DNA from: Rhipicephalus microplus
Taxonomy: Eukaryota; Arthropoda; Arachnida; Ixodida; Ixodidae
Direction: 5' to 3'
NCBI RefSeq assembly: GCF_043290135.1
Contig: NC_134701.1
Span: 199,940,601-200,004,600 of the forward strand
DNA: 64,000 nucleotides
Shown here one piece after another: positions 26,901 to 38,266 of the stretch. Made by a program: the position numbers and the translations under genes. The first letter of the stretch is position 1, and every line of letters begins with the position of its first letter. The notes beneath the pieces were generated by a model. That model worked only from the letters and a program-made list of their open reading frames with translations. It did not search any database and was not told where the DNA came from.

Positions 26901-28617
26901 CTTCAACTACGACAGTGGATAAAGCCTAATGGGTTATTTCTGCAGCAGCTCTTGACGCTAGCCGTAATTTGCGTGGCCTATCATAATACTGCCATCTTAA
27001 ACATGTTAGCGGTAGATCCAATTACTCCTCGCTGGTCCACTGGAAATGATGAACGCAAGAGCCAGCCCATCAAATGGCTGCGAAGCGACGCAGCGACGAG
27101 CCAAACACCCCGAGTATATGTACTACGAGGAATGTTAATGGCTACTAAGGAATGGTAAAGGCATCTGCGAGAAGATCCCTACGCCAATGACAACGTATCC
27201 GTAGATCTCTGAGACATCAAAACGCTTGGTCTCAACTCTAGGTTCCGTTTTTTGCAGTATGGCCATCCGTGTCGTGTCTTATGACTTACGGTGGTTTAAC
27301 TCAAAACTCTGCGTGCTGAGGATAAAAGTAGAAACTGCCTATAGCTTGACTAAGTTAAAGCCTTGCATCAATCTAGCAGCTACTCCCAAACAACCCAAAC
27401 AAACCAGATTAGTCTTCAGAATCGTCCAGTTTTGCTGTTTCGAGCATTGCATTGCTTAGCCCAAGCTTCGCTTTTTTTATGTTAGAACATGTAAAAGTAT
27501 GCGAATAAACCGGTGTTGCAAGCGACTGCTCTTAACAAGGAGTGCTCAACGATGTTCGAATGAAATGCCACAAAGCCGAGAGCAATATACAAAAAATTAT
27601 AAAACGTGGAAAAAATCACAATTATAAATGTTATGGTATAGATGCACTTTTCTCTTATTAGCACGACATGATTCATTGATTGATTGGGAAAAAACATTTT
27701 TGGTTCGAAACCCGCATCAATTTCACAGTATTGGGGAGGGGGGCTTCACGGTGCAAGCAAATCTGCATAAAACGCAATAATTATCAATATGGTTCCGTTG
27801 CAGCACGATAAAGCCAGCTTCACTATAGTCACAGAGTAAACAAATATTTTGTTTTAAATCGCAGTTGTATACAGATAAAATACGAGCTACACAGGTTGGC
27901 ACAGGCGCCGAATTCCTGTTGCCTTTGCTTTACCACCCACATTCAACGATAATCTTCCCATTGGCAGACGGCTTCCAGTTTCGATTAAGCCTCTCCGGTT
28001 TGCGTGTTGAGTGAAAATTTAGAAAACATTACTTGTTGTTTCTGCTGAGAATTAAAATCAGTGCTTCAGTCTCGTGTGTGTCTGTGTGTGTGCTGGGGTG
28101 GGGGTGGGGAGTTGGATGCATGCTTATGTGTGTAGTTTGTGACGTATTTATGCTTGAAATTCGCAATGTTCTAAACAAATTGGTAGGAGTTATCACATTT
28201 CAGTATTGCTGTCCTGTTCGTTCTAGCAGACAACATTCAACAGGTCGTTCTAAACTTCAAATTATTGCCAAATATTATCATATTTTCACTTCATAGGTCT
28301 GACGTGTACACCAACTGTTTCTCGCGTACGAGCTATAGTTTTTCAATGGCGTCATTCGATGCACATGACTGCTCTGCTGCGCTTAAATAAAAAAATAATC
28401 GCGACAACATTTCCTCGTGTGCGGGCTTGAAAACAAGTCCAGGCAAGTTCACGTGAGATAAGGTCAAGACACCTGGAATCCGTCACGCATGTAAAGTACG
28501 CAATAGGATCAACATATGAGAGAATTAGGGGCTGCAAAAACACTCATCAGATACGTATGTTTTTATTTTTTTGTACAACTGCATCGTAGACCACAGAAAA
28601 TTCAACCCGCAAACTTT
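26901..28617. other. Intergenic, no feature seen
   Basis: Contains only a short (GT)n/G-rich stretch near 28075-28115. Confidence 0.45.
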
Positions 28618-28630
28618 TGAAGGTCGGCTA

Positions 28631-28862
28631 ATTTATTGATATGCGGGGTTTAGCATCCCAAACGATTATGAGAGACGCCGTACGAAGGGCTCCGGAAATT
28701 TTGACCACTTGGTGTTCTTTAACGTGCACCCAAATCTGAGCACACGGGCCTTCAGCATTTCCACCTGCTTCGAAAATGCTGCCGCCACAGCAGGGATTCA
28801 ATCCCGCCACCAGCGAGTCAGCAGCCGAGTACCTTTGCCACTATAGACCACCGCAGCGGGGC
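28631..28862 (-). mobile_element. Ruka-type SINE with perfect 13-bp TSD
   Basis: It is full length. The target duplication tgaaggtcggcta is exact at 28618-28630 and 28863-28875. A few bases are missing near gcatcccaaacgatt. Confidence 0.95.
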
Positions 28863-28875
28863 TGAAGGTCGGCTA

Positions 28876-30104
28876 TACTTAGTGGTTTATAATGCAGGAC
28901 TGAAATTAAAATGACACTGACACCTCGTCCCAGCGTAACTTAATTAAGTATACGACACTTCGCGCAAGCTATACCAGGCGCGCCGTCAAGTTCAGATCAA
29001 ATTTCTATTAAGAATCACTAAACGCGAGAACGTGACAGTCAATTTTGTGCGGGAACAAACAGGCATGTGTGTGCATGTTTATCATCAGCCTGCATAAGAA
29101 GAAAAAGTGAAGCTTGCGGAACCACACTGCGGCACTCAGCACCGAAGCTACACTACCTTTGACGAACCTTTACGTAGGGGGCGGTGAGGTCTAAGAGCGG
29201 CGGCGTCTAGACGGCATATTTTTGAACAAATATGCCATTATAAGTCGCGCTATACCAAAGCTGTACATTCAAGGACGAACACGACTGTACCAACCAAAAA
29301 CATGTTATGAAATGACGTTCTTGCAGGCGCTACACAACAGGCACTGTATGCGGACGGATTTCTTCATTTACGGATCTCTCAGTCGCCCCCCCCCCCTCTC
29401 TCCGCCATCGCTCCGTCAGGTGTACACACTACGAGACAACACGTCTCACTACACCATGTAGACGAGCAGCTTTCATCGCTAGCCGGTATGCATCGTCCCG
29501 TAGCGTTCACCGGATTCGTCAACCTCGCTCTTTGCGGCACTCAATTCATTGTGAAATATAACACCACGCGGTTGCGCTTTGTCGTGTGCAAAGCCGAAAA
29601 GAAGACAGAACGGAAACAATCTGAAGTGGCGATGGATAAGGCTCGATTTCCCGGTACGAATTCGTCGCCGAATACAAGTGATGGGATGTCCGTGTTCCGG
29701 TGGAAAAATTAAGTCTTGCGTTTTACGCCGCTGGCTGTCTTGCAGTGGTCTCGGCGGCTGCTTCTGTTACACGACCAAACTCGACTGGCCTTGGTATCAG
29801 TTACGCTTGAAAATGTGAATGCGTCGCTCACGCAGCTTTCCACGCTGAATTGCATAGTCGCGTCATGTATGTGTGCAAGGAGAAAAAGAAACACGTCAAC
29901 TATATATACTTGCTTCCTCTTCTTAGCGAAACACCTTTTTTCCTTTTACAGCTTTGTCGTCCTAACTGGAGCCTCGCTGCCTTTCGAAACAGGCTACGTT
30001 AACGTGTAAGGCACAATACCAATATGCAAAAAACTTTCTCACAAGAACAAAATATGATGTGCAAGATAATACGGCTATTCGCATCATATATGTAGCGATT
30101 GAAA
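28876..30104. other. Intergenic, no gene recognised
   Basis: The plus frame at 29488-29712 starts MHRPVAFTGF but has no recognised domain or splice evidence. Confidence 0.4.
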
Positions 30105-30830
30105 TTGAACGGCCCTAAACACTTTTTGAAAACTAAAAAAAAAACGTGCGCGTTATTTTCTCTCGGCGTTTCTTGTCTACGTGGTACCAATCATGACGCC
30201 TGCAGTTTATTCACGTGACGTCAGCTCTTCATTGAAGTATATACGAGAGATACATGTCGTGAACTGTCACGTACCCTGTTTTGACTTGTAGTCGAATGCC
30301 AACCATTCAGTCTAGTTTAGAATGACTATATCGTGCGCGATAAATTGATCTCGCTTCGTTTTCTTGCGTTGGATACTGCGCAAGCGCTGGTGGCAGCGTG
30401 TCGTCGAAACACGCGAAATCTGACTGGCTCCACACTCTGTGCTCACATTCCATGCGTTCTATGATGAAATGAATGGCGAGGAGGAGATAGTTAATTGATA
30501 TGTGGGGTTTAACGTCCGAAAACCACCATATGAATATGAGAGAAGCTGTAGTGGAGGGCTCCGGAAATTTCGACCACCTGAGGTTCTTTAACGTGCTTCC
30601 AAATCTAAGCACATGGGCCTACAACATTTCCGCCTCCATCGGAAATGCAGCCGCCGCAGCCGGGATTCGATCCCATGACGTACGGTTCAGCAGCCAAGTA
30701 TCTTAGCCGCTAAACCACCACGGCGGGGCGAGGAAGAGATGTTCCCTTGAGGAAGAGTAGCGAAGGCGAGAAAGAAACTATTTCTCGCCTTTGGACTAAG
30801 TGTGGTTAACGGGCGCTTTTATGCTCACTA
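30105..30830. repeat. Dispersed repeat, copy 2, carrying a Ruka
   Basis: It aligns with 21665-22090 (tattcacgtgacgtcagc; ctcgcctttggactaagtgt). The Ruka at 30489-30727 splits it. Confidence 0.65.
30489..30727 (-). mobile_element. Ruka-type SINE with 13-bp TSD
   Basis: It is full length. The TSD is gcgaggaggagat (30476-30488) and gcgaggaagagat (30728-30740), one mismatch. It has inserted into the dispersed repeat at 30105-30830. Confidence 0.95.
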
Positions 30831-31587
30831 TAGGGAAATTTTTGTCCTTACATTTTTTTTTCATCAGAGTGCATGGCAATGACACAGCTGCATTTTTAGC
30901 AGTTCGTTTATGAACATGAGTACCGTAGCATTTTCTACTCGCCTCGGGAAAGTTTAGTGCCTCAGGGACATCAGGAACGTATAGCCTTCGGGCGCGTTGG
31001 TATTACACAATAGGGGCATAAGGACAGACAAGTACAAAAATGGCTGTGACTCGTGCAACGCCTGGGTCTGTCCCGTCTAGCTTTGTCCATGCCATTTCCT
31101 ACGCTACACAGGCTTCATCAGTAACACAGCCGCATTTAGTGCGTGCGAAGAAATGTATTGTGTAGGCTCCTCTGAGGCGCATTCTGCACCTGTGCTCTGC
31201 TGACAGACCGCGCTGCGCATCGCAATTCAATGAAATTCCTCTTTCGTACGCTTCTCACGATTTGTATATTGTAATTCACGCTGCGGTCCTTACTCGGTCG
31301 ACCTGCACAATAGCGCTTGCTGAGGTAAACGAGAGCTAACTGCATGACAGACTCGCTCAATGACGAGACGGTTACAGTGTTATGTGTTGGCAACAAAAAA
31401 GCAAGAAAAACAAACAGACAAGAAATACAAGGAAACTTGGAAAACAAGACTTGATCAGTTAAAGCTGTCTCATGCACCTTTCAGCTAAGAGAATACTAAT
31501 TAAGAGGCGGCTGCTTGGAACATGTGAACAAGTTTATGTGCAGAATTTAGCCGCTGATGGTAAGTGATTAATCAAATAACATTATGA

Positions 31588-31828
31588 GATAGATAGATAT
31601 GTGGGGTTTAACGTCCCAAAACCACTATATGATTATGAGAGACGCCGTAGTGGAGGGCTCCGGAAATTCAGACCACCTAGGGTTCTTTAACGTGCACCCA
31701 AATCTGAGCACACGGGCCTACAACATTTCCGCCTCCATCGGAAATGCAGCCGCCGCAGCCGGGATTCAAACCCGCGCCCGGCGCGTCAGCAGCCGAGTAC
31801 CTTAGCCACTAGACCACCGCGGCGGGGC
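31588..31828 (-). mobile_element. Ruka-type SINE with perfect 15-bp TSD
   Basis: It is full length with a (gata)n tail. The exact TSD caaataacattatga lies at 31573-31587 and 31829-31843. It is one of the youngest-looking copies. Confidence 0.95.
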
Positions 31829-31843
31829 CAAATAACATTATGA

Positions 31844-32759
31844 AATAAGCTTAAGTTTCGTCGTATTACTGTTGTCTCGTTTGCTGCCTGATATATCCAC
31901 TCACGTGCAAACAGCAGCTGCACATGAAGCTGGAAACTCCTTCTCAGATATCCTTTCATCACTTCTGCTGACCCTCTTAAAGTGCAGCTCTATGCAGGAA
32001 AGCATCTTACCAAAGAGAAACGGGCACTTTTCAGAAGAGTAGCACGCTTAGTGGTCAGAAAGCTTAGCCATGCTAACCAAATATTATTTACTTAAAAAAA
32101 ACGAAAGTCTCATGTGCCTCATCAAACGTGAAAATTGGCCATCGGTGGCGTCGGCGGCAGCACGTGTGATGCGAAAAATCATCACGTGAAGACGACACCG
32201 TATATAGTCATCACGAAGTTACAGATTGCCAAAGTTTGCGACCTCATTGTAACGTCACCTGACTCGACTTGACGTGATGCATTTGCATTCTTCACAAGGC
32301 ATCGTCACTTGGTCACATGTGGGCCGATCGTGAAGGTGGTCCAGAACCAGGTTACGTGCAGAGAGTCTGCAATGCTTCCGATCCTGGACAGTGTTCAAGA
32401 CCAATTTAGGCTGTGGCGTAGACAGTAGATGGCACACAAAAAAAGTGCACACCGCCCCCCCCCCCCCCTCGGCCCACTTCGCTCTCAGCTTTCTTTTTCT
32501 GACGTAGGGCGCAGAAGACAAAATGGCACTCGATCACACTTGCCTGACGGTACCCCACTCCGAACAAGAACAAGGCCGTGCCCGCCCACTTCCACATCTT
32601 CTCACCAAAACGAATGTATACTATACCCGAGACGTTAGTTGTAGGGAGCATCCCGGTGGAGGAGGGGGGGGGGGGGAGTCATCGCATTGACAAAACAAAA
32701 ACGATGGCGAGTCGTACACTATAGAGACCCTGTGAGTTTCTTTCTCTCTTTTTTTTTTC
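31844..32759. other. Intergenic, no gene recognised
   Basis: It holds a C homopolymer at about 32455-32469 and a G run just before 32680. The frames on both strands here are low-complexity. Confidence 0.4.
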
Positions 32760-33886
32760 ACTAGCAAGTGCCAGCTAGCACGCTACCACAACAGTTCTAT
32801 CTAAGACCACAGTGTGATTAAAAGCTGCGGTACCCTGCACGAGCGTCGCAGCCCTTAAAAGCACCCCTTCATGCTCATTTTTTTCAGAGAAGGCGAGCAT
32901 CATGTTTCGTCCCAGCTTGAACGGCGCTAGCCAGCAGCCTTCGCACGCTTTAACTCCTACACAGAACATACGATGCGCTTATCGATGCGTGCTTTATAGA
33001 CTTATTCCAAGCTTGTAAACAGGAGTAGGCGCCGTCGACATACCGAGGCGCTTGTATCGACGTCGTGGTGCGTAGGCTCCGCCCAACCAAAATTGTGCCC
33101 CCACTTTCTGTGATTATGTGACAAAGGGCACAGAAGCTTAAAAGCCGTCCCCGGCTTTCAAATGATCGCTATCACAATTTAAGGGGAAAAAAGAGGGAAA
33201 GCAGGATGAGTTGGTGTGGCAACATTTGTTCCCTTTTCTCTCTGTCGGCATGCCCGGTAGTCTCTGACGAAAAAAAAAACAAATAACAGAACAACAGACT
33301 GCGTGGAGGGTATTCCAGTAGCATGCTGCAGATTACACTACTGCACATACCAACAAACGTTTTGTGTTCTCTGCCCGATGCGCGGAATGGTTCCTCCTTA
33401 GTAAACATAGCGTCGGAGTAAATAAACATGGCGTCGGAGTAAACATAGCAACCGGGACATACATTGGCGCACCTGCATATGCGTTGCATCTGCCATTCGC
33501 TTCCCTCCCCACTATGCTTCTCTTGCAGGTAGAGCTGTGCCTTTTAGTCCCGCTCATCGGGTCACCCTGCTCCACCACTCAGGTTATCGAGGCTCGCTGT
33601 ACGCATCTTCCAGGAAAATGGCTGCAAAGAACAAGCTCGGTCTTCCGCACCCAAAATAATAAATTTACTTCAACGCCCACGAAATGTATGGTAGCTTGGG
33701 CTAACTGGTATTACATGACGATGGTTGTAGCAAGAGAACAGAACGACGACACAGAGACAAGCAGCCATCACAAAACCTTCCACGAGGTAGCTTTTCTCTC
33801 TGTTGGTTTTTCGACGAACGAGGGGAATGCTGAAGAAATTACCAGCCCCCTAAGCGAACAAACTAAACGACCGTACCGCTTCCTCA

Positions 33887-33888
<2 letters not shown>

Positions 33889-33941
<53 letters not shown>

Positions 33942-33946
33942 AAAGC

Positions 33947-34030
<84 letters not shown>

Positions 34031-34031
34031 G
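33889..34031. repeat. (CAAG)n followed by (GAAA)n microsatellite
   Basis: CAAG units run to about 33941 and change into GAAA units to 34031. The unit change fits a point mutation followed by expansion. The partner block near 55240 lacks the array. Confidence 0.97.
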
Positions 34032-34642
34032 TTGGAAAGGAAAAACACACGGAACATAGGAGCAGTTTGCGGGGGCTTGGTGGCAACGCTCCCTGATCTC
34101 CCAATGTTTGTCTTTCTGTTTTAGTTTGACTTGTTTGCGAGTGAACAAGCAGGGGGGGGGGGGGGGGGGCATGTCTGCCGTGGAGAAGAGGACAAACAAC
34201 ATTTTTTTTTCAATAGAAAAGCGCTGTCACTGTTATCTGACAATCTGGAACGTTACCACGAACCAGCTCAACCCATTTGCACTGTGCATCTGTCCTACTC
34301 CACGTGTGGCGGCATATGCTTCTGGCGAGAAGCTTTTAGGCGTCTTTGGAGTAGTGTGTTAAACAGGCGATAGAGCTGTCTAGTAATGCGGTGGTTTGAT
34401 ATGATATTGTTATTAGTGCAGCTGAATTCCACGACTTTGAGAGGGCGTCTGAATTAGAAGTGGCGTGCTGCTTTACATGAGTAAAGACACATATCAAAGT
34501 TCTGGTGCAACAAACAGTGTGCTATCTTTTTACGCGTATGGCCGATAGCGACTAGATTACGTTGGGTAAGCCGTAAACTCCGCAGATGCGATTTATATAC
34601 AATAGCTTGTTGGCTTCTTTTTGCTTAAAGGGCAAGTGGATT

Positions 34643-34883
34643 TCCCCACCGCGGTGGTCTAGTGGCTAAGGTACTCGGCTGCTGGTCGCGAAATCGAATC
34701 CCGGTTGCGGCGGCTGCATTTTCCATAGAGGCGAGAATGCTGTAAACCCGTCTGCTCAGATTTGGGTGCACGTTGAAGAACCCCAAGTGGTTGAAATTTC
34801 CGGAGTCCTTCACTACGGCGTCTCTCATAATCACATGGTGGTTTTGGAACGTTAAACCCACATATCAATCAATAAATCAATGA
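34643..34883 (+). mobile_element. Ruka-type SINE with short TSD
   Basis: The head lacks about 9 bases just before the B box. The tail is catatcaatcaataaatcaatg. The TSD is aagtggat at 34634-34641 and 34884-34891. It lies inside the 32760-35830 duplication block and is absent from the partner copy. Confidence 0.9.
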
Positions 34884-35164
34884 AAGTGGATGCATTTCCC
34901 TGCAAGTTGAAACTAATGAAAACCAGAAGAAAAATACAACAGAAGGTGCGTGAAGTCCCCATAACTACCGGCAACAGTTCACGGTGTTGATTAAGCATCT
35001 TTCCGGTTTTTTTTTTGTTGTTACGCAATGTGAAATTCTTGGGTAACTGTGCACCAGCATCCATATCACTGTGACGATAAGGACACACAGGTGCCGCTAC
35101 TAACTGCTACGTCGTCCTGTGTGTGCAGCATGTAATGTGTGCTCGTGACATATTGTGTCAAGTT

Positions 35165-35256
35165 ATTATTTATATCTAGGGTTTAACGTCCCAACCCACC
35201 ATATGATTATGAGAGACGCCGTAGTGAAGGTCTCCGGAAATTTTGGCCACCTGGGT
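35165..35256 (-). mobile_element. Ruka-type SINE, severely 5'-truncated, with TSD
   Basis: Only the 3'-most part of the body remains. It is bracketed by attgtgtcaagtt (35152-35164) and attgcgtcaagtt (35257-35269), so it inserted in truncated form. Confidence 0.9.
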
Positions 35257-35830
35257 ATTGCGTCAAGTTCCCACTTAACGCTTCAAGCAATTGCAGGATG
35301 CCGCCTGAGAAAGTTTGCCCCAGCCTAACGAGTTACTAGCCTGATGGTTAGCTTTCCGAGTACGTCTTCTTAATTCCAGGTTTATGACAAAATCACTTCT
35401 GGGGGCTCAAAGTTGAAGCACACCTATTGTGTTCTCACTGCAGCTTGCAACTTCACGAGTTTGACAACTCACTTCTAAACTGGATTGCGAGAGTGGCCGA
35501 AATGGATGTGCCGATCATTTCCACCTTGCACAGCTTTACAAGTGGCATTCACGTGATGAAAGAAACAATAAAGCTCGTCAGATCATTGACTCAAGGATTT
35601 TAGGAGCATCATGAATGCGGTTGACGATCTTCGCCTAACCGCTCCGACGCTGCGAACGGCTTCCCTTGCCGGCTTCGCTTCGTCAGGACGCAAAATGTCC
35701 GTAACGCGCTTCGAAAGGGGTCGGGCTGCAAGTAGGTTCCGGAAGAAAGCTGGAAGGACGAAAAACTGAGCCATTTCAGCTTCTCTGGTGTTTCGAGGCA
35801 CGCTTCACCTCCACAAACGGGGATGAGCGA

Positions 35831-37152
35831 AATTGAGAGAAGAAGAAAAGACCTCCCCTTACCCTCTGTTTCTTTTTCTTCCGGAGGCGGACGAGGCACT
35901 GCGAGGTATGCGCCGCACACATTTTGCGTACGGCGATGCACTCTTTGCGGAGCCTGCAGTAAAGCGTTGCGAAATCTCAAAAGTATACGATGTGTGAGCG
36001 CATTGGTGAAACAGTTTTCCGCGATTTCCGTCGCTTGCTGGGGCTGCAGCACGTGACGTTGTCTACGTTATGGTTCGACGCAGTGCAAGCTTGGTTCGCT
36101 CGTCAACAGCGGCAAAATCGGGTGCTACGGCGGGTTTCGAGTAGAGAGCAGAACGATGCGAGGACGGCAAAGTGGTGTCGATACTAGAGTGCTTTGACAG
36201 TGGCGGTGAGTACTCAAATACCATGCCATCGTTGTCGGCACGCAGCTTTAACCTTTCTGGGCCACGTGAGTTGATTGTTGCATACGGTAACTTGACGAGA
36301 CTATCAAAATGGCTAATAGAGGTCTCGCAGACGGCAAGGTATTTCCCCACACATACCGTATTACTGTCACTCCTAAAACGCTGATTGACGAACTTCCACT
36401 TTTGTTATATGTCTTTTCTTATTCTTTATTCTGTGAATTTTATATCAGGCGAAGCGCGGCAAGTGATATACTTGTGTTCGTAGCACTTGCCTCCACTGAT
36501 TTTCTGCCCACGCTCAGCGATATTAGAAGTTGGATCGCACTCAGTTATGTCGCTCGGTTGGCGTGTACACTACAGGACAGATAAAAACAGCAAGTTGTGG
36601 CGGGCAGAGAACGGAAGCCGCAGTAAGCCAAGCCAGACAAGTCAACCATGCATTCGTCGAAGATGGCTTAATCGGGCAGCGCAAGTTTTGCGCGGCTCTG
36701 CGGTGTGCTAACCCGGGGATTTTGAGTTCCGCGAAGGTTCTTCAGCGTTTCCTAAAGGCAAAGAGTAAGCTCAGGAATTCGGACCCATTATTTGAGCAGG
36801 TATTTATTTGCATGAGTACATATGATTAAGCCCAGTTCTCTGCAAGTCTGACTGGACAGACAGAAGTGCAGTGTCGCTTGACTAATTGGTGAAGACAGCA
36901 GCTAAGCTCATGTCGGAAAATGCATTCATTAAAATGCTTAAATTAGAGTTGGCTCGGCTACATAGCTATAGTTTCTTTTACTTTCGGCGTGTAGTTCAAA
37001 TGACGTTAAGTAACTATAGGTTACTTCCTGCTAATGTAATTCTTGCAGCAGTAGTTTGAAAATTCGAGTCTTTACTTGTAATAGTGTCACTCAAGTACAG
37101 GCGATAAACTAAAATGCTTCAAAATATTATTGCAGAGAACGTCGTGGAGCCA
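35831..37152. other. CpG-rich stretch around the candidate gene start
   Basis: Apart from the two-exon candidate at 36309-36799 no feature was recognised. The 147-codon minus frame at 35609-36052 overlaps the duplication edge and shows no domain. Confidence 0.4.
36309..36799 (+). other. Possible two-exon host gene start (unrecognised)
   Basis: An ATG at 36309 opens ten codons (MANRGLADGK) that end at a GT donor (36339). A 219-nt stretch at 36581-36799, preceded by AG and followed by GTATTT, is open in matching phase 0 at both ends. It reads as non-repetitive sequence containing GLIGQRKFCAALRCANPGIL and KVLQRFLKAKSKLR. About 450 bp of CpG-rich DNA lies upstream. No family is recognised and no further exon was found. 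The acceptor's pyrimidine tract is weak, so chance is a real alternative. Confidence 0.2.
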
Positions 37153-37230
37153 ACGTTTTGACAAGTCAACTTTTCTTCGTCAAGGCAACACTGTTGCCCT
37201 GACGAAGACTAGTCATCTTGCCGAAACACT
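37153..37230. repeat. Hairpin-forming inverted repeat
   Basis: Arms of about 35 bp, from acgttttgacaagtcaac...cttcgtcaaggcaac to gttgccctgacgaag...cttgccgaaaca, pair with a few mismatches around a one- to two-base centre at 37191. Inverted sequences of this sort are common at the ends of arthropod transposons; the parent is not identified. Confidence 0.6.
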
Positions 37231-37929
37231 GTTTACAGCGATGTTCTTTCTCGAAAAACTTCTGATAGCTACAAGCCTTTCCGTGTCTCTGACCGTCAGC
37301 CTGATTTGGTACTCAAGTTCTGTAAGAAAACTATGCCCGTCGTCATGACAAACGCGATTGAGTCAAATTTGACGTGTCCTACTCGCGATTGTTGATAATT
37401 TTTGCGTTGCTTCGGATATTCTGGGTCCAAAGTTTGGTCATTATGTCCCTATGTGAGTTGTAAGTTAAACCTGCATTTATAGATTGGCACTTTCACACTA
37501 CGTGTATGTCTGTTTATTTGTACCAAACGTGCAATAAGAAGTTTAATTTATTTGTGGCGATTGTGTTTCGTCTTGCTGAGCGATCAACCGGCTTAACTTT
37601 CGCCTCTTCAGAAAACACGAACAAAATCAAAATTAAAAAAAGAACAAAATTTTACGAATGGCCGCATCGTCCGAGTGGCCAGTGGACCTGAAAGAAGGCA
37701 CGAGCGCATTCCTATGGCATGCGAAAAGGGAAAGGGAGGTATCCGCGGCAACCCTCCTGCTCTCAAGTTTTCGTCCTTTCTCTCTATTTCTGATCGTCCC
37801 CAGTGACGTCATCAAATACAATTTGTGTTTCTGATTTATTTCCAGTAGGATGCCCAACAACCAACAGTGATAAAATCGACGTTGCCGCTGCCGAGAGCGA
37901 ATGCATGGTTGATGGGGAGCTTCCACCCC

Positions 37930-38128
37930 CTGGTTTAACGCCCCGAAACCACCATATGATTATGAGAGACGCCGTAGTGGGAGGCTCCAGAAATTTACAC
38001 CACCTGGGCTTCTTTAACGTGCATCCAAATCTGAGCACACGGGCCTACAGCATTTTCGTCTCCATCGAAAATGGAGGCGGGATTTGATCCCGTGACCTGC
38101 GGGTCAGCAGTCAAGTACCACGGCGAGG
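37930..38128 (-). mobile_element. Ruka-type SINE, diverged
   Basis: The body and a head lacking part of the A-box end are recognisable (gggatttgatcccgtgacc; cagcagtcaagtacc). A deletion removes the GCCGCAGCC segment. Confidence 0.85.
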
Positions 38129-38225
38129 CACTGCTAAGACGTCAGCGCAGGCGTGAAATCTTCGGTCCATTTCTCCGTGCGCGACAAACATACGGCAAAA
38201 ATTTGGTGCAGCTCTTAAACTCCGA

Positions 38226-38266
38226 GTTCGCGGGATCGCATCCCTGCTGCAGCGGCTGCATTTTGA
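38226..38266 (+). mobile_element. Ruka-type SINE B-box fragment
   Basis: Only cgcgggatcgcatccctgct and cagcggctgcatttt match the Ruka B box and the adjacent body. Confidence 0.35.

Larger units (their letters stand above)
32760..35830 (+). repeat. Long direct duplication, copy A
   Basis: Many collinear matches with 53440-57120 run from ccccttcatgctcattt (about 32864) through gaggacaaacaacattt and ctgacaatctggaac to agctttacaagtggcattc and gcttcgtca (about 35690). Ruka copies at 34643 and 35165 and the CAAG/GAAA array are specific to this copy. No intact gene is evident in it. Confidence 0.8.

Noticed and set aside
33364..34202. 231- and 144-codon ORFs
   Set aside because: Their length comes from the (CAAG)n/(GAAA)n microsatellite, and the rest is not conserved in frame with the partner block at 53440-57120.
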